A stretch of 64,000 nucleotides of DNA, taken from assembly GCA_038125725.1 (NCBI GenBank), contig JAYPEK010000003.1:1-64000 (forward strand), read 5' to 3'. Position numbers and translations under genes: made by a program. Source of the stretch: TMED8 sp038125725. Its GTDB lineage: Bacteria > Pseudomonadota > Alphaproteobacteria > Rhodospirillales > Casp-alpha2. The notes below the pieces were generated by a model, which ran no database searches, was not told the DNA's origin, and saw nothing but the letters and a program-made list of their open reading frames with translations. The number at the start of each line of letters is the position of its first letter. Positions within the stretch are counted from its first letter, which is position 1. Of this stretch, positions 1 to 8,049 are shown one piece after another.

Positions 1-53
1 CCCTGCTCAAGCAGTTGCGTGATGTCGCGTATCTCGTTGTCAGGCAGTTTCAT
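1..53 (-). CDS. N-terminal fragment of a CDS running off the left edge, possibly a DNA methyltransferase
   Basis: An ATG at 53 (minus strand) opens a frame reading MKLPDNEIRDITQLLEQ before the window ends. It lies inside the last codons of the GIY-YIG gene, overlapping its stop by 14 bases, which suggests translational coupling. The few visible residues resemble the N-terminus of some site-specific adenine methyltransferases that accompany restriction genes, but 17 codons cannot prove this. It could be any gene of the same accessory operon. Confidence 0.35.
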   Translation of the reverse strand, partial: MKLPDNEIRDITQLLEQ

Positions 54-663
54 CTTCTGTTTCCAATCGCATCCGACGCTCAGTCAGCGTCTCATCCTCA
101 TATAACCAAAAGTCTGGACCCCTTACGGACCCCCAATCTTTACCAAACCTCGTATTGAGCAGGTTCAACGTGACCTGATTGAGAGAAGTTACCTCTCCAT
201 CGAACTCCACCTCTCGATCGCCTGCAACCGAACAGGACACTGTTTCGTCTCGAATGAAGGTGAGTTTGGACCCCTTAGGTATATCGACCACGGAGAACCG
301 GAACACAGGTTTCCGCGCACGAACGCGCTTGAGGGTCTCGACGTCTTCCTGGTCCTCAACGATGTCCGAGGTCGGGGTGACGTCCTTCAGTGACCATCCC
401 TCTAGGATCGCTTTGACGCGCTCTGGGTTGATTGAGAAAAATTCGCGTTTGGGATTAATGCGGTGGTCACCAAACCCGAAGTGGAGGCGTTTTTCGACTG
501 CCGTTGCGTCCTCGACCTCACACGCGAAATAGACTTCGAACGGTACTGGAACACCTGAGTGTCCGGAGAGGTTGCGTAGACGATCTTCGAGGTTCGTCGT
601 GCGCCCCACCTTGATAAGGTCCGGGATCGCTGGGTTGGTGAGGATGTAGACGATTTCTTTCAT
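40..663 (-). CDS. GIY-YIG / T5orf172-type nuclease-domain protein
   Basis: This 207-residue protein starts with a T5orf172-like GIY-YIG domain, residues 1-80. Tyr6-Ile-Leu and Lys18-Val-Gly20 stand for the two halves of the GIY-YIG motif, arginines lie at 28 and 30, and Glu57 sits in AVEKRLHFGF as the likely metal ligand. The C-terminal 120 residues are not recognisable. Such proteins are typical of phages and mobile islands and cut or nick DNA, though many T5orf172 members are uncharacterised. The sequence is clearly AT-richer than the core genes nearby. It overlaps the next gene (start at 53) by 14 bases, so the two are probably co-translated. Together with the position downstream of glmS this suggests an acquired, possibly defensive, module. 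Confidence 0.7.
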   Translation of the reverse strand: MKEIVYILTNPAIPDLIKVGRTTNLEDRLRNLSGHSGVPVPFEVYFACEVEDATAVEKRLHFGFGDHRINPKREFFSINPERVKAILEGWSLKDVTPTSDIVEDQEDVETLKRVRARKPVFRFSVVDIPKGSKLTFIRDETVSCSVAGDREVEFDGEVTSLNQVTLNLLNTRFGKDWGSVRGPDFWLYEDETLTERRMRLETEDETA

Positions 664-761
664 AATATGAGGATATCGACGATCAGGGGGATCTGTCGAT
701 CAAACAGTGTTTCTAGAACCACACTTTTGACAGGAAACTATACGGTTTCTAAACCGCAAGG

Positions 762-1147
762 TTAATCATGAAACTCTGAGAAGTCTCTCAAAGTGTGAGT
801 TTGTCCATACAGGTCTAAGATCTCTATCCTCAGGTCGTCGTATTCCAGAAGGGGTTCAGTAGAAAATTCGGTCTGACGTCCCCTGGATTTCGTCCTCATT
901 GACCACACGTGGTTCGGTCTAAACGGTTTTCCCCTAACCGTCAGATAACCATTCTCGTTCAACCATCGACTGATCTGAGTGTCATTCCAGTCATCTGAAC
1001 GAAGTTCCTCAATCTTCTCGAGAAGGAACTTCTGATATCCACTCAATGGGTATTCATAGAGTGTGATGTTTGAGATGTTCAGTTCGAACTTGAAGAACAG
1101 TTCAGAACCGGGAAGACGACAGATCTCAATAAACCTGTCGTAATAAA
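762..1147 (-). pseudogene. 5'-truncated recombinase-like hypothetical gene abutting glmS
   Basis: The frame ending with TAA at 762-764 contains a helix-turn-helix-like stretch, WNDTQISRWLNENGY followed by LTVRGKPF, which resembles the DNA-binding insert of large serine recombinases. A TTG at 1046 would give 94 residues, but coding-like sequence continues upstream without any ATG or GTG (YYDRFIEIC at about 1119-1145, later ISNITLYEYPLSGYQ) right to the glmS stop codon. The most likely reading is that the 5' part of the gene was lost when this island joined the glmS 3' end. AT-rich composition like the GIY-YIG gene supports foreign origin. A short functional protein from TTG 1046 is the alternative. 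Confidence 0.55.
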
Positions 1148-2971
1148 CTACTCCACGGTGACGCTTTTCGCCAGGTTGCGCGGCTGGTCGACGTCGGTCC
1201 CCTTGATGACCGCTACGTGATAGGCCAGCAACTGCACCGGAATGGCGTAGAGGATCGGCGACACGAAGGGATCGACGGCGGGCAGCGTGACGCGCTCCGC
1301 CGCACCCGCGCCGAGCTTGTCGATGCCGGCCTTGTCGGACAGGAACACCACCCGGCCGCCGCGCGCCATCACTTCCTGCACGTTGGAGATGGTCTTTTCC
1401 GCGAGCCTGTTGGTCGGCGAGACGACGACCACCGGCACGGTCTCGTCGATCAGCGCGATGGGGCCGTGTTTCATCTCGCCCGCCGCATAACCCTCGGCGT
1501 GGATGTAGGAAATTTCCTTGAGCTTCAGCGCCCCCTCGAGGGCGATCGGGTAGCTGACGCCACGGCCCAGGTACAAAACGTCGCGAGCCTCCGAGACGCC
1601 ATGCGCGATGGCGGCGATGCGTTCATCGTGGTTGAGAATCTCGGCGGCGCGCGCCGGCACTTCCGTCAGCGCGCCGACCAGCCTGGCGCGCTCGGCGTCG
1701 TCGATGGCGCCACGCGCGTGCGCGAAGGCCAGGGTCAGGCAGGCCAGCACCGTCAACTGAGTGGTGAAGGCCTTGGTCGATGCGACGCCGATCTCGGGCC
1801 CGGCGTAGGTCTGCAGGATGGCGTCCGATTCGCGCGCGATGGCGCTTTCCGGCACATTGACGACGGAGATGATCCGCTGCTTCTGGCTCTTGGCGTAACG
1901 CAGCGCCGCCAAGGTGTCGATGGTCTCGCCCGACTGCGACACGAACAGCGCCACGCCGCCTTCCGGCATGACGCCCTCGCGGTAACGGAACTCGGAAGCG
2001 ATATCGACCTCGCAGGGAATGCGCGCCACCTGCTCGAGCCAGTACTTGGCGACCAGACAGGCATAGAATGCCGTCCCGCAGGCGATCAGCGTGATCTTGC
2101 TGACCTGGTTGGGGTCGAGGCCCAACTCAGGCAGCGCCACCTCGCGGGTGTTGGGATTGACCAGCGCATGCAGGGTATCGCCGATCACCTGCGGCTGTTC
2201 GTAAATTTCCTTCAGCATGAAGTGGCGATAGCCGCCCTTGCCGATGGCGGCCCCCGTGAGTTCCGTCACCCGCACTTCGCGCCCCACCTCGGCGCCGCTG
2301 TCGTCATAGATGGTGTAGTCCTTGTCGGTCAGCACCACCCAATCGCCGTCGTCCAGGTAGACGACGGTTTTGGTCAAGGGTGCCAGCGCGATGGCGTCGG
2401 AGCCCAGGAACATTTCGTCCTCGCCGATGCCGAGCGCCAGCGGGCTTCCCTTGCGCGCACCGATCATCAGCTTCTCGTCGCCGGCGAAGATGATCGCCAG
2501 CGCGAAGGCGCCTTCCAGCCGTTCCAGCGCGCGCCTGGTGGCGTCGCGGGGCGACAGGCCCTCATCCAGGTAGCGGTCGATCAGGTGGACGATGACCTCG
2601 GTATCGGTCTCGGACGCCAGTTGATGACCCGCCGCCACCAGTTCGCGGCGCAGCTCCTGGAAGTTCTCGATGATGCCGTTGTGCACCAGCGCGACGCGCT
2701 CGGTGGCGTGCGGATGCGCATTGGTTTCGTTCGGCACGCCATGCGTCGCCCAGCGGGTATGGCCGATGCCGGTGGTGCCGGAAAGCGGCTCCGCGTCCAG
2801 GCGGTCCTGCAGGTTGTTCAGCTTGCCTTCCGCGCGCCGGCGCTGGATGCCTTTGCCGTTGAGCGTCGCGACGCCGGCCGAATCGTAGCCCCGGTATTCC
2901 AGGCGCCTGAGCCCCTCGACCAACAGCGGCGCGGCCTCGGCCTTGCCGATGATTCCAATGATCCCGCACAT
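1148..2971 (-). CDS. glmS: Glutamine--fructose-6-phosphate aminotransferase (isomerizing)
   Basis: GlmS makes glucosamine-6-phosphate from fructose-6-phosphate and glutamine, the first step toward UDP-GlcNAc for peptidoglycan and lipopolysaccharide. The 607-residue protein has the class II glutamine amidotransferase N-terminus MCGIIGIIG with nucleophile Cys2, then two SIS sugar-isomerase domains (SQSGETIDTL and the region ending DQPRNLAKSVTVE). The length is normal. Its ATG at 2971 overlaps the glmU stop by one base, so glmU-glmS is an operon. The 3' end of glmS is the classic Tn7 target, and AT-rich accessory DNA begins directly after this stop codon. Confidence 0.97.
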   Translation of the reverse strand: MCGIIGIIGKAEAAPLLVEGLRRLEYRGYDSAGVATLNGKGIQRRRAEGKLNNLQDRLDAEPLSGTTGIGHTRWATHGVPNETNAHPHATERVALVHNGIIENFQELRRELVAAGHQLASETDTEVIVHLIDRYLDEGLSPRDATRRALERLEGAFALAIIFAGDEKLMIGARKGSPLALGIGEDEMFLGSDAIALAPLTKTVVYLDDGDWVVLTDKDYTIYDDSGAEVGREVRVTELTGAAIGKGGYRHFMLKEIYEQPQVIGDTLHALVNPNTREVALPELGLDPNQVSKITLIACGTAFYACLVAKYWLEQVARIPCEVDIASEFRYREGVMPEGGVALFVSQSGETIDTLAALRYAKSQKQRIISVVNVPESAIARESDAILQTYAGPEIGVASTKAFTTQLTVLACLTLAFAHARGAIDDAERARLVGALTEVPARAAEILNHDERIAAIAHGVSEARDVLYLGRGVSYPIALEGALKLKEISYIHAEGYAAGEMKHGPIALIDETVPVVVVSPTNRLAEKTISNVQEVMARGGRVVFLSDKAGIDKLGAGAAERVTLPAVDPFVSPILYAIPVQLLAYHVAVIKGTDVDQPRNLAKSVTVE

Positions 2972-4323
2972 CAGTCTTTTTTCTTCTTTGCCTGTTTGCT
3001 GGTCCGGAAGTGCGCCGCCCAGCCCTCCGCGTTACGCTGCGGCGCGCGGGTGACGGCCAGGGCATCGCCCGGCACGTCCTTGGCGATGGTCGAGCCGGCC
3101 CCGACGAAGGCGCCGTCGCCGACCTTGACCGGCGCCACCAGCGCCGTGTTGGAGCCGATGAAGGCATGCGCGCCGATGTCGGTATGGTACTTGCCGAAGC
3201 CGTCGTAATTGCAGGTGATGGTGCCGGCACCGATGTTGGCCTTGGCGCCGACCCTGGCATCGCCGACATAGGTCAGGTGGTTGACCTTGGCGCCGGTTTC
3301 GATGGTGGCGTTCTTGATCTCGACGAAATTGCCGATGTGCACGTCTTCGGCCAAATCCGCACCTGGCCGCAGCCGTGCGAAAGGCCCGATGGTGGCGCCA
3401 TCGGCGACGCGCGCGCCCTCGAAATGGCAAAACGGCTTGATGGTCACCTTGTCGCCGATTCTGACCCCGGGGCCGAAGACGACGTTCGGGCCGACGGTGA
3501 CGTCGCGGCCGACTTCCGTGTCGTGACAGAAAAAGACGCTCGCGGGATCGGTCAGGGTGGCGCCGCCTTCCATGGCCCGGGCGCGCAGCCGGTTCTGCAT
3601 GACCTTCTCGGCGCGGGCCAGGTCGGCGCGGGTGTCGATGCCGATCAGTTCGTCGGCGTCGCCCTCGATCACGGCGCAGCCGAGCCCCTGCGCCCGCGCG
3701 ATGGCGACGATGTCGGTCAGGTAATATTCGCCCTTGGCGTTGTCGTTGCCGACCTGGTCGAGCAGTTGGAACAAGTGCTCGCCCGCGACGCACATGACAC
3801 CCGAATTGCAGAGCCCGATCTTGAGTTGATCGGGTGTCGCGTCCCGATGCTCGACGATGGCTTCCAGGTTGCCGTCGCCGTCGGTGACCAGCCGCCCATA
3901 AAGCGTCGGGTCGTCGGGCCGGAAGCCGAGCACCACCACCGCCGGTGCATCGGCGGCGCGGCGGCGTTCGCGCATGGCGGCGAGGGTTTCAGGCGTGATC
4001 AGCGGATCGCCGCCGAACAGGATCAGGATGTCACCCTCAACATCCGAAAGCACTTCCTTGGCCTGCAGCACGGCATGGCCGGTGCCCAGTTGTTCGCTCT
4101 GGCGCACGCAAGAGTGTGGCGCGACGGCGTCCGCGACCCGGTCGTCGCTGATGACGATGACGGCGCGCCCGAGGCCGGCCTCGGCGACGGTTTCCAGGAG
4201 ATTGAGGATCATCGGCCGGCCGGCGAGCGGATGCAGGACCTTGGGCAGATCGGATTTCATGCGCGTGCCGAGACCTGCGGCGAGGACAATGGCGGCGGCG
4301 GTGGAATCTGAGCTCTTGGTCAT
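2971..4323 (-). CDS. glmU: Bifunctional UDP-N-acetylglucosamine pyrophosphorylase / glucosamine-1-phosphate acetyltransferase
   Basis: GlmU acetylates glucosamine-1-phosphate and couples it to UTP, giving UDP-GlcNAc. The N-terminal uridylyltransferase domain shows the signature LAAGLGTRMKSDLPKVLH, and the C-terminal half is a left-handed beta-helix of hexapeptide repeats (VADGATIGPFARLRPGADL, NYDGFGKYHTDIG). The start was set at ATG 4323 (MTKSSDST), giving 450 residues. The 21 codons upstream have no family counterpart. It directly precedes glmS with a one-base overlap, so both enzymes of the pathway are made together. It is divergent from gph. Confidence 0.96.
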   Translation of the reverse strand: MTKSSDSTAAAIVLAAGLGTRMKSDLPKVLHPLAGRPMILNLLETVAEAGLGRAVIVISDDRVADAVAPHSCVRQSEQLGTGHAVLQAKEVLSDVEGDILILFGGDPLITPETLAAMRERRRAADAPAVVVLGFRPDDPTLYGRLVTDGDGNLEAIVEHRDATPDQLKIGLCNSGVMCVAGEHLFQLLDQVGNDNAKGEYYLTDIVAIARAQGLGCAVIEGDADELIGIDTRADLARAEKVMQNRLRARAMEGGATLTDPASVFFCHDTEVGRDVTVGPNVVFGPGVRIGDKVTIKPFCHFEGARVADGATIGPFARLRPGADLAEDVHIGNFVEIKNATIETGAKVNHLTYVGDARVGAKANIGAGTITCNYDGFGKYHTDIGAHAFIGSNTALVAPVKVGDGAFVGAGSTIAKDVPGDALAVTRAPQRNAEGWAAHFRTSKQAKKKKD

Positions 4324-4432
4324 TTCCGGCAGGTGATTTAAAAAAGGGCCCGTTCGGTCGGCGGCGCGACATTGCCACAGGGGCATGGGGGCGCCAAGTC
4401 AAAGTTTGTTTCCGAATTTTGCAAGGAGTCCC

Positions 4433-5116
4433 ATGCTTTCCAACCGTTTCGACGCCGTGGTCTTCGATCTCGACGGCACCTTGATCGACAGCGAGCCGGA
4501 CCTGCGCGCCGCCTTGAACCTGACCCTCGGCGGCCATGGCCGCGATGCGGTCACTCGCCCGCAGGTGATCCAGATGATCGGCGACGGGGTGCCGAAGCTG
4601 GTGGAGCGCGGCTTCGAGGCCACAGGCGGCCTGCCCGCCGACCCGTTCGACGGCCTGGTGGCGGAATTCCTCGGTCACTATGAGGGTAAGGCGGCGGCGC
4701 TTTCGACGCCGTTTCCGGGCGCGGTCGAGGTTCTTGCGGATTTGCAAGGCCGCGGCCTCAAGCTTGGCGTCTGCACCAACAAGCCACAGAAACCGACGGA
4801 GGAGATCCTCCGCGTCTTCGCCATCGCCGAGCGCTTCGACGCCGTCGTTGGCGGCGATGCGCTTCCAGGCATCAAGAAACCCGACGGCCGGCACCTGGGC
4901 GCGGTGCTGGAGCGTATGGATATTGCCCCGGCGCGCGCCGTCATGGTCGGCGATAATCACAACGACGCGGCGACAGCGAAGTCACTCGGTGTGCCGTTCG
5001 TCGCGGTCTCGTTCGGCTACGCGCGCGGACCGGTGGCGGAACTGGGCGCCGACAAGGTGATCGACCGCTTTGACGAACTGATCGGGGCGCTCGACGCATT
5101 GGCCGGCGCCGCTTGA
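4433..5116 (+). CDS. gph: Phosphoglycolate phosphatase (HAD superfamily)
   Basis: A 227-residue HAD hydrolase with motif I VFDLDGTLIDSEPD near the N-terminus, motif II in CTNKPQK, motif III lysine in GIKKPDGRH and motif IV MVGDNHNDAATAK. These match Gph, which removes 2-phosphoglycolate formed by oxygenation reactions or DNA repair. The start at ATG 4433 (MLSNRFDAVV) is preceded by AAGGAG at 4423-4428. An in-frame ATG at 4385 lacks such a site. Divergent from glmU. Related HAD phosphatases with other substrates cannot be excluded. Confidence 0.88.
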   Translation: MLSNRFDAVVFDLDGTLIDSEPDLRAALNLTLGGHGRDAVTRPQVIQMIGDGVPKLVERGFEATGGLPADPFDGLVAEFLGHYEGKAAALSTPFPGAVEVLADLQGRGLKLGVCTNKPQKPTEEILRVFAIAERFDAVVGGDALPGIKKPDGRHLGAVLERMDIAPARAVMVGDNHNDAATAKSLGVPFVAVSFGYARGPVAELGADKVIDRFDELIGALDALAGAA

Positions 5117-5174
5117 CAGGTGCGCCCCCGGCCCATTATATGACGCCGTCCGATGCCCCGTGGAGCATTGCGGC

Positions 5175-5249
5175 GGGCGCGTAGCTCAGCGGGAGAGCAC
5201 TGCCTTCACACGGCAGGGGTCACAGGTTCAATCCCTGTCGCGCCCACCA
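5175..5249 (+). tRNA. tRNA-Val (anticodon CAC)
   Basis: A cloverleaf can be drawn. The acceptor GGGCGCG (5175-5181) pairs with CGCGCCC (5239-5245), followed by discriminator A and an encoded CCA (5247-5249). The anticodon stem CTGCC/GGCAG encloses loop TTCACAC with anticodon CAC, which reads GUG valine codons. The T arm carries GGTTCAATCC. The 3' end of such tRNA genes is a favoured integrase attachment site, and a truncated tyrosine integrase begins about 100 bases downstream. Confidence 0.95.
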
Positions 5250-5352
5250 TTTTTCCTATAGCTAAGTCAGTTAGTTAGTAGGTCTCCCGCCGGAAACAAA
5301 CCGAGTTTATAGGTAAGCTGCTCCACCTCTGCTCCAGTAAGGAGTTAGAAGC

Positions 5353-6036
5353 ATGGCGAGCATTGCCAAACGAAACGGTCGTTATCACGTACGAGTACGG
5401 AAGAACGGCTTTCCAATCCAGTGCAGGTCCTTCACCGGTAAGCGTGATGCCCTTCGTTGGGCAGCAGACGCAGAAAGGGCCGCTGAGAACGGTCAGCTCT
5501 TGTTGGATGATTGCTCTGTTGGTGAATTGCTGGATCGTTACCGACAGGAAATCAGCAGCAAGAAGCGAGGCGGGAACGTAGAGGGATATCGCATCAAGAC
5601 CCTGCGTAGATCGCTTCTCGCACCCATACGCCTGTCACAGCTCAAGTCTGTTCACGTTGCTCGATATCGGGATGACAGGCTGAAACAGGTTTCGTCTGCA
5701 TCGGTGAAACGTGAGCTAGTGATCCTTTCGCATGCCATTTCGGTGGCGATGAAAGATTGGGGGTACAATCTCCCGAACAATCCGTGCCAGCAAATCCGGA
5801 AGCCAATCGAAGGGAAGGGGCGAGACAGGAGGCTGGTCGACAATGAATATGCTCGTCTTCTTCACGCCTGTCGGGCTTCAGAAAACCCCTATCCTCGAGA
5901 TGAACGGCGACAGCTATCGCCTCAGCCAGAGCAAAAACCGCCAAAAGGCGCGGACCGCCCCAAAAACCTGACCACCGAGACCAAGGTTGACCTGGCGGGC
6001 CCACAGGCACCTCCCACGCTGCTTCGCTTCGCGTAA
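5353..6036 (+). pseudogene. Tyrosine-type phage integrase, truncated before its catalytic domain
   Basis: The first ~180 residues resemble a tyrosine recombinase: an N-terminal arm-binding segment (MASIAKRNGRYHVRVRKNG) and a SAM-like core-binding domain (YRQEISSKKRGG to NPCQQIRKP). After about residue 178 (base ~5888) homology stops and the frame runs through unrelated DNA to 6036. No Arg...HxxR...Tyr catalytic set remains, so the protein cannot recombine DNA. The break coincides with the start of an IS21-family 3' remnant, so insertion and deletion probably removed the rest. It sits just after tRNA-Val, the expected place for an integrase that used this tRNA as attB. Confidence 0.8.
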
Positions 6037-6170
6037 CGCAAAGCGCTACACGAAGCAGCGCGGGGCCCTCCTATGGACTGCCGGGACAACCTGAGACACC
6101 CTGCTCAAAATCACACAAGTGATGCATTTTTGCTCCGGCCAACTGGTGCATTTTTAGTCCGGCGTTGACA
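5888..6170 (+). mobile_element. 3' remnant of an IS21-family insertion sequence (istB tail and terminal repeats)
   Basis: At 5891-5971 a frame reads ILEMNGDSYRLSQSKNRQ and ends at TGA 5969-5971. This looks like the C-terminus of the IstB helper ATPase, though too little remains for certainty. A perfect 10-base inverted repeat lies at 6017-6026 and 6051-6060. Two related copies follow: TGATGCATTTTTGCTCCGGC at 6120-6139, then TGGTGCATTTTTAGTCCGGC from 6144, continuing into GTTGACA that ends at 6170. Repeated subterminal sites and a TGACA-type tip fit the IS21 family. No left end, istA or remaining istB is present in the window, so only the right end survives, fused to the broken integrase. Confidence 0.65.
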
Positions 6171-6216
6171 TCGACTCACGACCGCGACCCTGAGGCGAGC
6201 CTTTCTGGGGCTCCTG

Positions 6217-7032
6217 TTGGCTTGTGCCGCCTACACCACGGCGCCAGTGAAGACAGTCTTCGCGCAGGGCGGTGACCTGGCCGTGGCGCCGACCCGCGTG
6301 GTGTTCGAAGGACGTAACCGCTCGGCGCAGCTGTCTCTGGTCAACCGGGGGTCGACCACCGCGACCTACCGCATCCAGGTGGTCAATATGCGCATGGACG
6401 AAACCGGCCAGATGCAGCGCATCGACAAGCCCGATGCCGGTCAGAACTTCGCCGGCGACCTGTTCCGCTATTCCCCGCGTCAGGTGACCCTGGCACCCGG
6501 CGAAACACAGGCGGTGCGTCTGTTGCTGCGCAAGCCGGGCAACCTTGCCGATGGCGAATACCGCTCGCATCTCCTGATGCAGAACGTCCCCAAGGACGCC
6601 GGTGTCAGCATCGAGCAGAGCCAAGCCGCCCAGGGCGTGCAAATTCGCATGGTGCCGATCTTCGGCATCACCATTTCGGTCATCGTACGTCACGGCAACA
6701 CCCAGGCCAACGTCAGCCTCACCGATCTGAAGATCATGCCGCCGGATGCGGAATCCGCGGTGCCGAGGCTGCGTTTCAACATCAACCGCGATGGCTCGAG
6801 CTCGGCGTTCGGCGACCTCACCGCGAAACTGGTGTCCGGCGGCAAGGAAACCGTGATCGGCCAGATCATGCGTCTTGCGATTTATACGCCCAACAAGAAC
6901 CGCGGCGTCACCATGTCGCTCCGAGTGCCGGCGGGCGCCAGCCTGTCCGGCGGCAAGCTGCATCTCACCTATGCGCAGACCGAGAATGACGGCGGTAAAC
7001 CGATGGCGGACGCCGAACTGGCCCTGCCGTAA
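6217..7032 (+). CDS. PapD-like fimbrial periplasmic chaperone, start codon lost to the IS end
   Basis: The protein has the N-terminal immunoglobulin-like domain of pilus chaperones (VAPTRVVFEGRNRSAQLSLVNRG, then YSPRQVTLAPGETQAVRLLLRKP) and a second beta domain. Such chaperones fold pilin subunits in the periplasm and hand them to an outer-membrane usher. The open frame extends back to 6169 and includes a signal-peptide-like segment (LRRAFLGLLLACAAY), but between the IS end at 6170 and the mature protein there is no ATG or GTG. The only usual alternative is TTG 6217, inside the signal peptide. The native start and promoter were probably removed by the IS. No usher gene is near. Expression is doubtful. 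Confidence 0.7.
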   Translation: MACAAYTTAPVKTVFAQGGDLAVAPTRVVFEGRNRSAQLSLVNRGSTTATYRIQVVNMRMDETGQMQRIDKPDAGQNFAGDLFRYSPRQVTLAPGETQAVRLLLRKPGNLADGEYRSHLLMQNVPKDAGVSIEQSQAAQGVQIRMVPIFGITISVIVRHGNTQANVSLTDLKIMPPDAESAVPRLRFNINRDGSSSAFGDLTAKLVSGGKETVIGQIMRLAIYTPNKNRGVTMSLRVPAGASLSGGKLHLTYAQTENDGGKPMADAELALP

Positions 7033-7056
7033 GCCCCAGCGCCGGCGGCGCTTTCC

Positions 7057-7545
7057 TTACTGGTATTCGACGTTGATGACGAAGGCTTCGTCCTTGTAGG
7101 TGCCTTTTTTCTGGTTGGTGCCGACGTTCAAGGTGCCGCCGAAAAACGCGTTCTTGACGCCGTTCTTGTTCAGTTTGACCGGATTCGACTGCAAGGTCAG
7201 ATTGTCGATGGTCATGGTGTTGGTCGAGGTGCCTTTCTGGATCACGATGGTCGACGGCATGGTGATCACCACCCAGGCCCGGGGCTCACCGGTGATCTGG
7301 AATTTTCCGCGTTTCACCGTGCCGCCGAAATCGGTCAACAGGCCGGTGATGGTGCGGGTATCTTGGTTGGTGGGGATCACCACCGTGCCGCCGCCGGCGA
7401 GATCGGAGGCGACGGTCCCGAACCGCAGGTTGGTTTTCCATTCCAACGCCAGCGGTGCCTGCGCGGTCGCGTCGAAAGGCAACAGTGCCGCCAGGATTGT
7501 GGCGGCCATCGCCAAAGGAATGGACCAGGAAAAAGGTATCCTCAT
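7057..7545 (-). CDS. DUF4402-type pilin-like secreted protein
   Basis: A 162-residue protein with an N-terminal signal peptide (about residues 1-28, ending near DATAQA). It is followed by a beta-rich domain with the DUF4402 pattern: LRFGTVASDLAGGGTVVIP near the start, then GKFQITGEPRAWVVITMPS, and a closing GGTLNVGTNQKKGTYKDEAFVINVEY. Members are thought to be surface or pilin-like subunits and often neighbour PapD-like chaperones, as here, where the two genes converge with a 24-base gap. An actual pilus is not supported because no usher is seen. Confidence 0.7.
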   Translation of the reverse strand: MRIPFSWSIPLAMAATILAALLPFDATAQAPLALEWKTNLRFGTVASDLAGGGTVVIPTNQDTRTITGLLTDFGGTVKRGKFQITGEPRAWVVITMPSTIVIQKGTSTNTMTIDNLTLQSNPVKLNKNGVKNAFFGGTLNVGTNQKKGTYKDEAFVINVEYQ

Positions 7546-7627
7546 GGCGGGAATCAGCCGTCTCGCATGCCCGAATCGATTGGAGCGACCCTAGGTGACC
7601 GGCGTGACAGGAACCTTAAGCGGTGTC

Positions 7628-8038
7628 TCAGAAATTGCTGATGACGTCGCCAGCCGGACGGGGCGGCAGGCTGGAGCGCCATTCCCAGGCGTCGTAGGCA
7701 AGCAAGCCGGTTGCGCCCAGGAACAAGACGAGCGCCCATGCACTGGCCCTGGACGAGCGCCGGAAGGCTTTCGGATCGTGCGGCGCGTTGGCGAGGACTT
7801 CCACCTTCGGACCCATCCCCTGTTCGCGCCGGCGAGTCTCGACGAATTCGTCGCCGACGCTTCGGAAGCCCTGGTCGAGACTGCCGTATTCAGCAGCCAG
7901 CGGCACGAACAGCGCCACCAAAAACATGAGCGTCGCGATCCCCGCCCATAGCGGCGAATGGGATGGGGTAAAGGCGTAGCCCGTATAGGCGGCGCCGGCC
8001 AACACGCCGAGCCCGTTGAGAATGGTCAGCCAGCGCAT
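7628..8038 (-). CDS. Hypothetical membrane protein with two or three TM segments
   Basis: A 136-residue protein not recognised as a named family. It has hydrophobic segments at about residues 3-23 and 31-50, a charged middle (DEFVETRRREQGMGPKVEV), and a third hydrophobic stretch near residues 101-118 (ASAWALVLFLGATGLLAYDAW). It lies 11 bases downstream of prmA on the same strand and is probably the last gene of the uvrD-prmA transcript. No function can be given. Confidence 0.6.
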   Translation of the reverse strand: MRWLTILNGLGVLAGAAYTGYAFTPSHSPLWAGIATLMFLVALFVPLAAEYGSLDQGFRSVGDEFVETRRREQGMGPKVEVLANAPHDPKAFRRSSRASAWALVLFLGATGLLAYDAWEWRSSLPPRPAGDVISNF

Positions 8039-8049
8039 GGCCGTCCCGC

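Noticed and set aside
1217..3208. A 663-codon open frame on the plus strand across glmS and the glmU 3' end
   Set aside because: It is the antisense shadow of two well-conserved genes in GC-rich DNA; its translation has the biased, Gly/Asp/Gln/Arg-rich look of such shadows and no domain.
5250..5352. A second attachment-site copy of the tRNA-Val 3' end
   Set aside because: I found no repeat of the tRNA 3' sequence elsewhere in the window, so element borders cannot be set by direct repeats.
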